This document shows, in pieces, positions 15,067 to 23,177 of a stretch of DNA of 36,260 bases. Numbering within the stretch: the first letter of the stretch is position 1; each line of letters starts with the position of its first letter. The notes beneath the pieces are model-generated. The model saw only the letters and a program-made list of their open reading frames with translations, was not told where the DNA came from and searched no databases. This DNA comes from an uncultured Erysipelotrichaceae bacterium (GTDB lineage: Bacteria; Bacillota_I; Bacilli_A; RF39; UBA660), in NCBI GenBank assembly GCA_902779035.1, contig CACZAH010000015.1, forward strand, positions 1 to 36,260, read 5' to 3'. Made by a program: the position numbers and the translations under genes.

Positions 15067-15601
15067 AATTAGTTAATGTAAGTGTTGCAGTATCAATAGG
15101 TAGATTATCATAATTTGTATCTGTTAGTGTAATTGTTCTTGTAGCTCCTACAGCGTTAATTATTTCTACTGTTGAGGTTTGGGTAGTTAATGTAGTACTC
15201 TGTACTTCAGTACTAAATTCATGGTCACCATCTGATGCTGTTTGCTTAAAATATATTGTAGGGGCACCTGTTGTAGCATATGGAACATTATCAAATACTG
15301 CATCGCCTGTTGAATCTGTAGTAATTACACTACCATATTCTGTACCTGTTGCATCAGTTCTCATAAAAGTTGCACCCACTATTGGCGTACCAGCTATAGT
15401 ACCAGTATCAGTAACGTGTAAAGTTAAAGTACCTGTTGCAGAAACAGTAAATGCATAGTTATTAGTTGCAGCGTCTACTGTAATACTAGCAGGATCAATG
15501 GAAGTATTATCATATCCTGTAACATCAGCTGTAACAGTATAAGTACCATTAATTAAGTCAGTAGTACCAGTACCATTTGTAATATTAACTATCTTTGCCA
15601 T
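15065..15601 (-). CDS. Thr/Val-rich beta-sandwich protein of unknown function
   Basis: The 178-residue protein is not recognised as a named family. It is rich in Thr, Val, Ala and Asp, and by pattern is all-beta. Two similar units are visible: an N-terminal one with LINGTYTVTADVTGYDNTSIDP and a middle one, ATGTLTLHVTDTGTIAGTPIVGATF, that resembles carboxypeptidase-regulatory or prealbumin-like folds (GDAVFDNVPYATTG). It ends with NYDNLPIDTATLTLTN, and the upstream gene ends with a related YYDNLPIERGEIIL. There is no signal peptide, membrane segment or sorting motif, which is odd for such a composition. Its base composition looks clearly richer in G+C than its neighbours, which may point to acquisition. 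It overlaps the upstream gene by 13 bases. Confidence 0.6.
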   Translation of the reverse strand: MAKIVNITNGTGTTDLINGTYTVTADVTGYDNTSIDPASITVDAATNNYAFTVSATGTLTLHVTDTGTIAGTPIVGATFMRTDATGTEYGSVITTDSTGDAVFDNVPYATTGAPTIYFKQTASDGDHEFSTEVQSTTLTTQTSTVEIINAVGATRTITLTDTNYDNLPIDTATLTLTN

Positions 15602-15927
15602 AAAATTATCTCACCTCTTTCAATTGGCAGATTATCATAATAATAATCTGTTAATAAAAAGGTAATAGAATCAGGATTTTCATTTATAATACTACGATTA
15701 AATCTAAAACAATAATTGTTACTATTAATATAGATAGTAGTAGTTATTCTATCATTTAAAGATATTGCTACTACTCTATATATTTTATTATTTTTTAAAC
15801 ATATATTAAGTTTATTATTATATGTTTTTTTATTATAAACTAAATTATTACAATCATCATAAATAAGCACGTCTGCTTGATTAATATTGTTATAACCTAG
15901 CCCTAAAAAATTTAATGTTATATTCAT
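15589..15927 (-). CDS. Small beta-rich protein of unknown function
   Basis: I start this gene at the ATG at 15927 (MNITLNFLGLGYNN), 112 residues, because it has AAAGGTG just upstream; a GTG at 15942 would add five residues. The protein is Asn- and Tyr-rich, likely beta-stranded, and ends with DYYYDNLPIERGEIILWQR, which resembles the C-terminus of the overlapping downstream gene. No signal peptide or known domain is visible. The shared tail suggests both are versions of one module. The 13-base overlap implies translational coupling. Confidence 0.55.
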   Translation of the reverse strand: MNITLNFLGLGYNNINQADVLIYDDCNNLVYNKKTYNNKLNICLKNNKIYRVVAISLNDRITTTIYINSNNYCFRFNRSIINENPDSITFLLTDYYYDNLPIERGEIILWQR

Positions 15928-15995
15928 CTTATCACCTTTCACTTTATTATATTAAAGTATTAAAAAGTGAATTATATCATTCAACTAAAAAAAGA

Positions 15996-16499
15996 TTATT
16001 TAATCTTAATCTTTCTTAATAATACACAAACAGTAACAAAATTAGCTATAATAGTTGCAGCATCAAAGAGTGCAGCGGTATATGCTTTTATACATATATC
16101 ATATATTAACCATAATATAGTTGTAAGGATTATCATAATCTTAAACTTAGTTACTTCTTTTATGTTCATAAACCATAAATATACTGTTGAAGCTACTAAT
16201 GGAAGTAAACCTATTATTCCTAAATTATTAAAGTATAATGATAATCCAATAGATAAAATAGTTATTATAATTATACTTTTAATATCTAATTTATCTTTAT
16301 AACAAATTATATTTCTTATTAAATTTATAAAATTTACAACAGCACCAACATACCCACCTAAAACTATATTACTAATTACAGCTAAGCCTACTTGTATAAT
16401 CTGCATAAGTATTATTTGTTTCTTGTTATTTAACAAACCAGATAAAGTCAGTGCAATAGAGGCAAGTAACGCGACTATATTTCCTATTATTAAACCCAT
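15996..16499 (-). CDS. YgjV-family inner membrane protein (second copy)
   Basis: The 167-residue protein is almost entirely hydrophobic with five or six membrane segments. The pattern of short helices, an early LxxSxxLxNKKQIILMQIIQ stretch, GGYVGAVVNFINLIRNIICY and LWLIYDICIKAYTAALFDAATIIANF is that of the YgjV family, whose function is unknown. It overlaps the upstream paralogue by 10 bases, so the two are co-translated and may form a heteromer. The start at 16499 lies in the end of that gene, with AGGGAG upstream. Confidence 0.7.
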   Translation of the reverse strand: MGLIIGNIVALLASIALTLSGLLNNKKQIILMQIIQVGLAVISNIVLGGYVGAVVNFINLIRNIICYKDKLDIKSIIIITILSIGLSLYFNNLGIIGLLPLVASTVYLWFMNIKEVTKFKIMIILTTILWLIYDICIKAYTAALFDAATIIANFVTVCVLLRKIKIK

Positions 16500-16993
16500 T
16501 TTATCTCCCTCTTTAATCCTATTATAATAGATACAATTGATACTATATTAGCAGTCGCTCCTGCAATTGATAAGACATAAATATTATATATAAGCCATAA
16601 TATATAACAAAATAAAGCCGTCTTTTTTACTGTTTTACTATTTCCTAACCATGTTGGAATTATATAAATAATTGCAGCTACTAGTGGAAATAATGATAAT
16701 ATATTAGTAAATGTATAGATAGATACACCAATATATATTAAAATAAATATTATTAAGAATAATACACTTGATAATCTTTTATTCTTTTCTTTTAAAACTA
16801 TAAAAATATCTCTAAATATAGCAATCACTTTAGTTATACATCCACTATATGCACCAAGCATTAAATAATGAACTAAATTTATTATATTTGATATAACCAT
16901 ACATAAAAGTATATCTTTTTTATTCACTTTTTGATATGCATAAAGTGATATTAAAAATGCAATAAAGCCTAATATTTGTGCTGCTACATACAT
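16490..16993 (-). CDS. YgjV-family inner membrane protein (first copy)
   Basis: The 167-residue protein has the same length and topology as its neighbour: AAQILGFIAFLISLYAYQKVNKKDILLCMVISNIINLVHYLMLGAYSG at the N-terminus, then FRDIFIVLKEKNK, and LWLIYNIYVLSIAGATANIVSIVSIIIGL at the C-terminus, matching the YgjV-type pattern more closely than the second copy does. Function is unknown. The ribosome binding site AGGAGA is followed by the ATG at 16993. The tandem arrangement suggests duplication followed by divergence. Confidence 0.75.
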   Translation of the reverse strand: MYVAAQILGFIAFLISLYAYQKVNKKDILLCMVISNIINLVHYLMLGAYSGCITKVIAIFRDIFIVLKEKNKRLSSVLFLIIFILIYIGVSIYTFTNILSLFPLVAAIIYIIPTWLGNSKTVKKTALFCYILWLIYNIYVLSIAGATANIVSIVSIIIGLKREIKWV

Positions 16994-17041
16994 ATATCTT
17001 TCTCCTACTAATAAGATTATAACACATAAAAGAAAAAAGAA

Positions 17042-17413
17042 CTATCTTGTTCTTATATACTCCTCTACTAAACGTATTCTTATTTTATCTTTTTCTCTAT
17101 TACTTCTTTTTAAAAATTCTAAATAATTATTAATATCTTGAACATAATAATTACCAAGAAGTTCCTTTTTACCTTCCATATTATCTTGTACACATTCAAT
17201 ATCATCAGTTACTTTATAAAATCCATTATCTTTCTTTATAAGGTTGTACTTTTCTTTTAAATGTTCTAAACCTGTACTTGTTACTGCAATATCTAAATCA
17301 ACTGCATTATCCATAATACCACGAAGTACTAAAGCACCAGATGATAATACAACAAACTCACTCTTATCAAGACACATACTATCAATTAAATTAATTAATT
17401 CTAATTTTTTCAT
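17042..17413 (-). CDS. Small nucleotidyltransferase-like protein
   Basis: The 123-residue protein has a segment resembling the pol-beta nucleotidyltransferase core: VVLSSGALVLRGIMDNAVDLDIAVTSTG (about 22-49), with a Ser-Gly pair followed by the DLDI acidic pair that would bind metal. The third acid may be in DDIECV. It is short compared with AbiEii or MNT-type enzymes and might be a minimal or inactive domain. It follows the large coiled-coil gene by two bases, with AAGGTG inside the upstream gene's end, so the two are co-transcribed. Confidence 0.6.
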   Translation of the reverse strand: MKKLELINLIDSMCLDKSEFVVLSSGALVLRGIMDNAVDLDIAVTSTGLEHLKEKYNLIKKDNGFYKVTDDIECVQDNMEGKKELLGNYYVQDINNYLEFLKRSNREKDKIRIRLVEEYIRTR

Positions 17414-17415
17414 AT

Positions 17416-18834
17416 TTACACCTTCTTATCTTTCACTTTTTTTATTTTAATCTTATTTCTTTCATCTTGTTTATTTAATTTCTTATTAAGTTTATCTATC
17501 TCTTTTAATTTTTTATTAAGATTTTCTTCTAATTTATTTAAATCTTTAATATTATTTTCACCTAAATAAGTGGACTCCTTAATAGATTTAATCTCAGTTA
17601 ATGAATCCATTATAAGTAATTCTGTTAACTTAGTTTTATCTTTAGTAGCCTTAATCATGTTAGATAAATCTTCATACTTATAATCTATTTTAATCTCACT
17701 TTTAGTATCTAATCCTTTACGTAAATCCTTTAATCCTTTATTTATCAAGGCAGAACCTAATGTAATATTAAATAAATTAACTTTACTAAAAGGTAGAGTA
17801 AGAATCCCTGTTGCAACACGAAGACATGATGCAATCATACGAGTATAACCAGTAGTTTTAGTAATACGACTTACCTCTTTTGTTACTTTATCTACCTCTT
17901 TATTCATCTTATCAATAATCATTGTAGCACTATCAACATCTTTTTTAACTATTTCTTCATTTCTTTTAAGTTGTCTAATCTTATAACCATCAAACTTATT
18001 TAATACTTTAATAGTTTTTTTAGACTCTAATTTATTATCTACATTTTTCTTATTTGTTTTATATATTTTAATATTTTTTATACTACTAATTTTACCACTA
18101 TTAGCTTTGTTTTTTTTAGGAATACTTTCTCTATTAATTTCTATATTTTTAGTAATACCATTATTAACATTAATACCTACATTCTTTTTGAAAGATACAT
18201 TACTAATAGTACTTATTATATTATTATCTTTTTCTTTATTATTAATTATATTTTCATAATAATGTATTATTTCATAAGACCTTTTTAGTTCTTCCTCATT
18301 TCTAGGCACCTTAAAGTAATTAAGTTTACTTATATCAATATTATTTAATTTAGTTAACTCATTTTTTAATGTATTAACATTATTATAAATATTATTAATC
18401 TCACTAGATAAATCCTCTTTATGTGTATCAGGATACTTTAAATTAATATCTACTTTTTTAATATCCTTTTTTACAGAGTTAAGTAAACTCTTACTAGTAT
18501 TAATAATCTTTTTAGTTTCTTCGACATCTTTTATAGTTTCTGTATCAATACCCTTTTTCTTAACAGGCTCAATAATATAATAGTCATATTTATCAAAATC
18601 AAATTTTTCTTTTTTAACATCTACCTCTATTACTTTATCACCTAATTGTTTTAAATCTCGATAATTTTTTATTTCCTTTTTTTTATGAAAAGAAAATATA
18701 ATTCTTGTCTCTTTTTTAATAAGTTTGTTTTTTAAAAGCTTAATTTTAAATCTCTTACGATATAAAAAACTAATAATTCTATCTTTAATAGAACCTTTAA
18801 CTCTACCAGAGTGACTTGAATTATCATCAAACAT
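17416..18834 (-). CDS. Large coiled-coil protein of unknown function
   Basis: The 472-residue protein is not recognised. It is very rich in Lys, Asn and Ile. Long helical coiled-coil stretches are predicted at about 95-185, 295-335 and 400-465, with an Asn/Lys-rich, probably disordered region at about 195-285. One hydrophobic patch (about 335-375, MIASCLRVATGILTLPFSK and LFNITLGSALI) could be a membrane hairpin or a buried helix pair. There is no signal peptide. It lies just downstream of lepB in a run toward the nucleotidyltransferase-like gene. A cell-envelope or scaffolding role would be a guess. Confidence 0.6.
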   Translation of the reverse strand: MFDDNSSHSGRVKGSIKDRIISFLYRKRFKIKLLKNKLIKKETRIIFSFHKKKEIKNYRDLKQLGDKVIEVDVKKEKFDFDKYDYYIIEPVKKKGIDTETIKDVEETKKIINTSKSLLNSVKKDIKKVDINLKYPDTHKEDLSSEINNIYNNVNTLKNELTKLNNIDISKLNYFKVPRNEEELKRSYEIIHYYENIINNKEKDNNIISTISNVSFKKNVGINVNNGITKNIEINRESIPKKNKANSGKISSIKNIKIYKTNKKNVDNKLESKKTIKVLNKFDGYKIRQLKRNEEIVKKDVDSATMIIDKMNKEVDKVTKEVSRITKTTGYTRMIASCLRVATGILTLPFSKVNLFNITLGSALINKGLKDLRKGLDTKSEIKIDYKYEDLSNMIKATKDKTKLTELLIMDSLTEIKSIKESTYLGENNIKDLNKLEENLNKKLKEIDKLNKKLNKQDERNKIKIKKVKDKKV

Positions 18835-18861
18835 ATTACACCTCAGTTTAAAAACAGAAAC

Positions 18862-19371
18862 TTATATAGTTCCCATCTTATTTAATGGCCAAATTCTTAA
18901 TATTGGCTTCCCTATTATATCACTCTTTTTAACAAGACCAACTCGCGTATCTCTACTATCTAGAGAATTACGGCGATTATCTCCCATTACAAAATAATAG
19001 TTTTCTGGTATTTTCTTTTTACCAGTAACACGCTCAAGAGTAAAATCACGTGTTTTATCTACAAAATCGTCATGTGTTCTTTTACCATTTATGTATAGAA
19101 ATCCATCTTTATACTCTAGTGTTTCTCCTGGGAGACCAATAACCCTTTTAACAATACGTTCTTTCTTACCATTAATTTTTGCATCAATTACAACAATATC
19201 ATCACGCATGTACTTTTTAGCAAGTTTATTAAGTATTAAAACTTGACCGTTTTTTAAAGTGGGATCCATAGATGAGCCAGATACTATTACGGGGGTTGCG
19301 ATAAATGTTCTAATTAACACAACTACTAATATAATTACTACATATGGTATTAATTCTTTTATAATTCTCAT
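18862..19371 (-). CDS. lepB: Signal peptidase I
   Basis: The 169-residue enzyme cleaves signal peptides from secreted proteins outside the membrane. It has one N-terminal membrane segment (about 8-27), the catalytic Ser34 in SGSSMDPTL, the catalytic Lys75 in RIVKRVIGLPGE and the conserved MGDNRRNSLDSRDTR box near residue 133. Small size and a single anchor are typical of Gram-positive SipS-type enzymes. It lies downstream of rplS after a terminator and is followed by the coiled-coil gene. Confidence 0.95.
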   Translation of the reverse strand: MRIIKELIPYVVIILVVVLIRTFIATPVIVSGSSMDPTLKNGQVLILNKLAKKYMRDDIVVIDAKINGKKERIVKRVIGLPGETLEYKDGFLYINGKRTHDDFVDKTRDFTLERVTGKKKIPENYYFVMGDNRRNSLDSRDTRVGLVKKSDIIGKPILRIWPLNKMGTI

Positions 19372-19383
19372 AAATCACCTACT

Positions 19384-19407
19384 AAAATAAGGCTACAAGT
19401 AGCCTTA
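19384..19407 (-). terminator. Terminator after rplS
   Basis: TAAGGCTA (19388-19395), loop CAAG, TAGCCTTA (19400-19407), then TTTT on the minus strand. It sits between rplS and lepB. Confidence 0.8.
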
Positions 19408-19410
19408 ACA

Positions 19411-19764
19411 TTATGCTCTTTCCTTAATTTTAGGAGTTTTAACTGATTTTAAAACATAATTTAGTTTTGCGCGTCTAACTTTACCACGTCTAACAACCTC
19501 AATTGAATCAATACGAGGTGAATGCATTGGGAAAGTTTTCATAGTACCAACATTACCAGACATTTTTCTTACTGTAAATGTTTTACTAATTCTAGAACCT
19601 TGAATCTTCATAACAAGACCTTCATAAGCTTGAATTCTTGTTTTAATATTTCCACGAGCATCTTTTTCATCAATTTTGATATTTACTTTTACAGTATCAC
19701 CAACACGAAACTCTGGAATATCAGTTCTCATTTGTTTTTCAGTTATCTTATCAACTAAATTCAC
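19411..19764 (-). CDS. rplS: 50S ribosomal protein L19
   Basis: The 117-residue protein has the L19 signature throughout: DIPEFRVGDTVKVNIKI, GNIKTRIQAYEGLVMKIQGSRISKTFTVRKMSGNVGTMKTFPMHSPRID and VVRRGKVRRAKLNYV. It binds at the 30S-50S interface. I take the GTG at 19764 as start, with AAAGG upstream. It has its own promoter and terminator. The leader of about 70 nt may hold an L19-type autoregulatory element, but I cannot identify one by eye. Confidence 0.96.
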   Translation of the reverse strand: MNLVDKITEKQMRTDIPEFRVGDTVKVNIKIDEKDARGNIKTRIQAYEGLVMKIQGSRISKTFTVRKMSGNVGTMKTFPMHSPRIDSIEVVRRGKVRRAKLNYVLKSVKTPKIKERA

Positions 19765-19840
19765 AACGTCACAACCTTTCTTTTATATTATGCTCATTAT
19801 AAATTAAATCTATAAACATTATAAGCGGAACACGTATATA

Positions 19841-19869
19841 ATATTACCATATTTTTTATAATTTAACAA
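19841..19869 (-). promoter_or_regulatory. rplS promoter
   Basis: -35 TTGTTA (19864-19869), 17-bp spacer, -10 TAATAT (19841-19846). The start lies about 70 bp before the rplS GTG. Confidence 0.6.
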
Positions 19870-19887
19870 GTGTTTTTTAAAGTTTTA

Positions 19888-19916
19888 TAGAAATAATAAT
19901 TATTTCATGTTAAAAT
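19888..19916 (+). promoter_or_regulatory. galE promoter
   Basis: -35 TAGAAA (19888-19893), 17-bp spacer, TAAAAT (19911-19916) with TGT in front, an extended -10. The ribosome binding site TTAGGAGG precedes the ATG at 19946. Confidence 0.5.
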
Positions 19917-19945
19917 TATTATAGAAGTAATTTAGGAGGTATTTT

Positions 19946-20941
19946 ATGAAGATATTAGTTACAGGTGGTACAGGATATATTGGTTCACATACAGTAGTTG
20001 AACTACTTAATAATAATTATGATGTAGTTATTGTTGATAATCTATCTAACTCAAAAAAAGAGGTTATTAATAAAATAGAAGATATAACTAGTAAAAAGGT
20101 TAAATTTTATGAAGAAGATGTATGTAATAAAGAAATAATGCGTACTATATTTAAGGAGAATAAGATAGATGCAGTTATACATTTTGCAGGTTATAAAGCA
20201 GTTGGTGAATCTGTTAAAAAGCCTTTAATGTATTATAGAAATAACTTAGATTCTACTTTAACTTTACTTGAAGTAATGAGTGAGTATGGAGTTAAAAAAA
20301 TAGCATTCTCATCTAGTGCGACTGTATATGGTAAACCAGAAGTATTACCAATTAAAGAAAATTCTAAGTTATATACTACTAATCCTTATGGATCTACTAA
20401 GTTAATGATAGAAGATATACTTAGAGACTTATATAAATCTGATAATAGTTGGAGTATTGCCATACTAAGGTACTTTAATCCAATAGGTGCGCATAAATCT
20501 GGTTTAATTGGTGAAAACCCTAATGGTATTCCTAATAATTTAATGCCATATATAATTAAGGTAGCAAATAAAGAGTTAGAATGTTTAGGAATATTTGGAA
20601 ATGACTATGATACTAAAGATGGTACTGGAGTTAGAGACTATATCCATGTTGTAGATTTAGCTAAAGGTCATATTGCTGCTGTAAACAAAATACTATCAGA
20701 TACAGGTTGTAATGCATATAACTTAGGTACAGGCACTGGTTATAGTGTGCTTGAAATAGTTAATACATTTATTAAAGTTAATAATATAGATGTACCTTAT
20801 AAGATTAAAGATAGACGTCCAGGAGATATTGATTGTTGCTATGCTGATCCTAGTTATGCTTTAAAAGAGTTAGGATGGAAAGCAGAATTAAGTTTAGAAG
20901 ACATGTGTAAAAGTGCATATAATTTTGCAAAAAGAAAATAG
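19946..20941 (+). CDS. galE: UDP-glucose 4-epimerase
   Basis: This 331-residue short-chain dehydrogenase-type enzyme interconverts UDP-glucose and UDP-galactose with bound NAD. It has the Rossmann motif GGTGYIGS (7-14), the catalytic triad Ser124 in SSSATVYG, Tyr148 and Lys152 in NPYGSTK, plus VRDYIHVVDLAKGH and YNLGTGTGYSVLEIV. Length is typical. It stands alone on the plus strand with its own promoter and a terminator shared with the convergent tyrS, so it probably serves surface glycan precursor supply rather than galactose catabolism; no galK or galT is present. Confidence 0.96.
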   Translation: MKILVTGGTGYIGSHTVVELLNNNYDVVIVDNLSNSKKEVINKIEDITSKKVKFYEEDVCNKEIMRTIFKENKIDAVIHFAGYKAVGESVKKPLMYYRNNLDSTLTLLEVMSEYGVKKIAFSSSATVYGKPEVLPIKENSKLYTTNPYGSTKLMIEDILRDLYKSDNSWSIAILRYFNPIGAHKSGLIGENPNGIPNNLMPYIIKVANKELECLGIFGNDYDTKDGTGVRDYIHVVDLAKGHIAAVNKILSDTGCNAYNLGTGTGYSVLEIVNTFIKVNNIDVPYKIKDRRPGDIDCCYADPSYALKELGWKAELSLEDMCKSAYNFAKRK

Positions 20942-20958
20942 GTTTTAAAGCCTATTTT
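20935..20958. terminator. Bidirectional terminator between galE and tyrS
   Basis: AAAATAGG (20935-20942) and CCTATTTT (20951-20958) form an 8-bp stem with T-rich sequence on both outer sides. It overlaps both stop codon regions. Confidence 0.75.
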
Positions 20959-22181
20959 TCATATATTCCAATATAATATTTCTTTTTACCACGACGTATT
21001 ACTACTATCTCATTATCTATTGCAATATCCTTATTTATTACATAATCTAAATCTGTAATCTTATTACCATTAATACTAATAGAGTTACCAGATATAAGTT
21101 CTCTTGCTTCTCTTTTTGATGAACATATCTTATTATCAACAAGTAAATCTAGTAAAGTAACACTACTTTCTATTTTAAATGTAGGAACTTCCTTTAAACC
21201 AGTCTTAACATCAGATGCAGAAAGTTTAGATATATTTCCACTAAATAAACACTCACTTATATTTACAGCTTTTAAATATTCATCTTTACCATGTAAGAAC
21301 GTAATAACTTCCTCTGCTAGTTTCTTTTGAGCAATTCTTTTTTCTGGACATTCATTATGTTCTTTTTCAATATTTTCAATATCTTCTTTAGTTAAAAAAG
21401 TTAACTTCTTCAGATAATCTATCACAACAGTATCATCGCTATTAATTAAATATTGATATAATTCATATGATGATGTTTTATTTTTATCTAACCATAAAGC
21501 ATTACCTTCTGTTTTACCAAACTTAACCCCTCTATTATCAAGTACTAAAGGCATAGTCATGCCATATAATTCTACACCCAATTTTTTTCTAGCTAGTTCA
21601 ATACCTGTAGTAATATTACCCCACTGATCAGATCCTGCTACTTCGAGTGTTACACCTTTATTCTCATATAGTGTTACAAAATCTAATCCTTGTAATATAG
21701 TATAAGCGAATTCACAGAATGTAATACCTGACTCTAATCTTCTGCTTATAATATCTTTATCTAACATATAATTAACATTAATAAATTTACCATAATCTCT
21801 TAAGAAATCTATAGTATTAATATCTTTAATCCAATCATAATTATTAACTACTTCAAAACCAAATATCTCACTAGCCTGTTTTGTTAATCCTTCAACATTT
21901 GCCTCTACTTGCTCACGAGTTATCATCTGTCTTTCAGCTGATGGTTTAGGATCCCCAATAAGCCCAGTAGCACCTCCAACAAGAAGTATTGGTTTATGTC
22001 CATATTTTGCAAGTCTAGTAGCAATTAAAAATGATGAAAAATGTCCAATATGCATTGAATCAGCGGTTGGATCAGTTCCAATATAAAAAGTAACACTTTC
22101 ATTATTTAATTTATTTTTTATTTCCTCACTACTAATATCTTTAATTAATCCTCTCCATTCTAAATCTTCAAAACAATTCAT
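20952..22181 (-). CDS. tyrS: Tyrosyl-tRNA synthetase
   Basis: The 409-residue class I synthetase has HIGH at residues 44-47, a KMSKS-type loop KFGKT at 220-224, the tyrosine-specific VAGSDQWGNI and GGATGLIGDP, and a C-terminal S4 RNA-binding domain (LLDLLVDNKICSSKREARELISGNSISING). KFGKT in place of KMSKS is normal for bacterial TyrRS. Expression is controlled by the T-box leader immediately upstream. Its product is probably the only TyrRS visible in this region. Confidence 0.97.
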   Translation of the reverse strand: MNCFEDLEWRGLIKDISSEEIKNKLNNESVTFYIGTDPTADSMHIGHFSSFLIATRLAKYGHKPILLVGGATGLIGDPKPSAERQMITREQVEANVEGLTKQASEIFGFEVVNNYDWIKDINTIDFLRDYGKFINVNYMLDKDIISRRLESGITFCEFAYTILQGLDFVTLYENKGVTLEVAGSDQWGNITTGIELARKKLGVELYGMTMPLVLDNRGVKFGKTEGNALWLDKNKTSSYELYQYLINSDDTVVIDYLKKLTFLTKEDIENIEKEHNECPEKRIAQKKLAEEVITFLHGKDEYLKAVNISECLFSGNISKLSASDVKTGLKEVPTFKIESSVTLLDLLVDNKICSSKREARELISGNSISINGNKITDLDYVINKDIAIDNEIVVIRRGKKKYYIGIYEK

Positions 22182-22207
22182 TCTATCACCTTCCTAATAT
22201 AATAAAA

Positions 22208-22390
22208 AAGTATTAGATATAGGGGCGAGTTATCGCGGTACCACCCTACTTCATAATACTTTTATTATGCACTTTATAATTATAACGCATTACCGTTTAG
22301 TATGTATTTCATTATTATATCTTGTTTAGTTTTCACCAGCCACTAAATCTCTAATTACTAATATAATAATTACTTCAATTCACTAATTAC
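22208..22390 (-). promoter_or_regulatory. T-box leader of tyrS
   Basis: The minus strand holds the T-box sequence AGGGTGGTACCGCG (22247-22234), which pairs with the end of uncharged tRNA. A terminator stem AAGTATTA (22261-22254) / TAATACTT (22215-22208) with a following T-run sits just before tyrS. The distal Stem I element AGAGA-stem-GGCTGGTGAAAA lies at 22352-22324. A Tyr codon TAC at 22306-22304, after GAAA, is a good candidate specifier; another TAC is four bases further on. Uncharged tRNA-Tyr would allow read-through into tyrS. Confidence 0.93.
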
Positions 22391-22396
22391 AGAAAT

Positions 22397-22425
22397 ATTA
22401 TATAAATATTTATTCTATTTGTCAA
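22397..22425 (-). promoter_or_regulatory. Promoter of the T-box-tyrS transcript
   Basis: -35 TTGACA (22420-22425) and -10 TATAAT (22397-22402), both perfect, with a 17-bp spacer. The -35 box overlaps the stop codon of the upstream gene. Confidence 0.9.
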
Positions 22426-23177
22426 TCATCTATAATTTTTTTAATAGAACTTATTTTAAATTCATCATTTTTTATAATTGTTCTACAAAACTCACATTTA
22501 TTTCCTGTAGTAGTCGCACCACAATTTGGACATTTTATAATATCATTAACATTTTTGTTAAAATCCTTTCTATATGTTACTTCAAATCTTTCAGTTACCA
22601 TATTATCTCTACTACCGCTTATAATATATCCTTTAGAATTAATAGTATAGGTTATATAGGATATTTCAATCATAGCTGATAGTGTCTGTTTAGCAATTGT
22701 ACTATCAAGTTCATATATTATAACTCTGTTTCTTACTATATTATTAATAATTTTCTTTTGTCCTATTTTTAAATCTAATGTAATACCTGTATAGTAATTT
22801 TGAAATAATTGCTTGGTACTTAATATCTTCATTTCACTATAATCAAGATTATTATATGCATTTTCAAATCTCAAAAATATATCGTAAAAATAATCTTTTA
22901 ATAAATCTAAATTATCAGTATTAAACATTGCTAATTTAGACTTAGAAACATCATTATATACATTTTTATTAATTTTATTATCATTTCCAATTGTTTCATT
23001 AGTTGAAACAGTTCTAACAACATTATTTTTAAAAAAGATATGATTTCTACTTCTTCTAAATGCATTCACAATAAGTCTTATAATGAAATAATAAAATAGA
23101 AATTCTCCTATTAGCGCAATTACTACCATAATTATTGTTGTTGAATTATATAATCCTAATTCTTTCAGTGAATTCAT
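22422..23177 (-). CDS. Tim44-like domain membrane protein with zinc ribbon
   Basis: The 251-residue protein has a membrane segment at about 15-38, a Tim44-like region (about 85-205: LDLLKDYFYDIFLRFENAYNNLDYSEMKILSTKQLFQNY and the beta-rich YRKDFNKN part) and a C-terminal zinc ribbon CPNCGATTTGNKCEFC. Bacterial Tim44-like proteins are found near membranes, with unclear role. It overlaps the deoC stop codon by four bases (ATGA), showing translational coupling. It ends in TGA at 22422, confirming TGA as stop. Confidence 0.75.
   Translation of the reverse strand: MNSLKELGLYNSTTIIMVVIALIGEFLFYYFIIRLIVNAFRRSRNHIFFKNNVVRTVSTNETIGNDNKINKNVYNDVSKSKLAMFNTDNLDLLKDYFYDIFLRFENAYNNLDYSEMKILSTKQLFQNYYTGITLDLKIGQKKIINNIVRNRVIIYELDSTIAKQTLSAMIEISYITYTINSKGYIISGSRDNMVTERFEVTYRKDFNKNVNDIIKCPNCGATTTGNKCEFCRTIIKNDEFKISSIKKIIDD

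Noticed and set aside
19765-19840. L19 leader regulatory RNA upstream of rplS
   Set aside because: The position is right, but I cannot see a convincing conserved structure by eye; a covariance search would decide.
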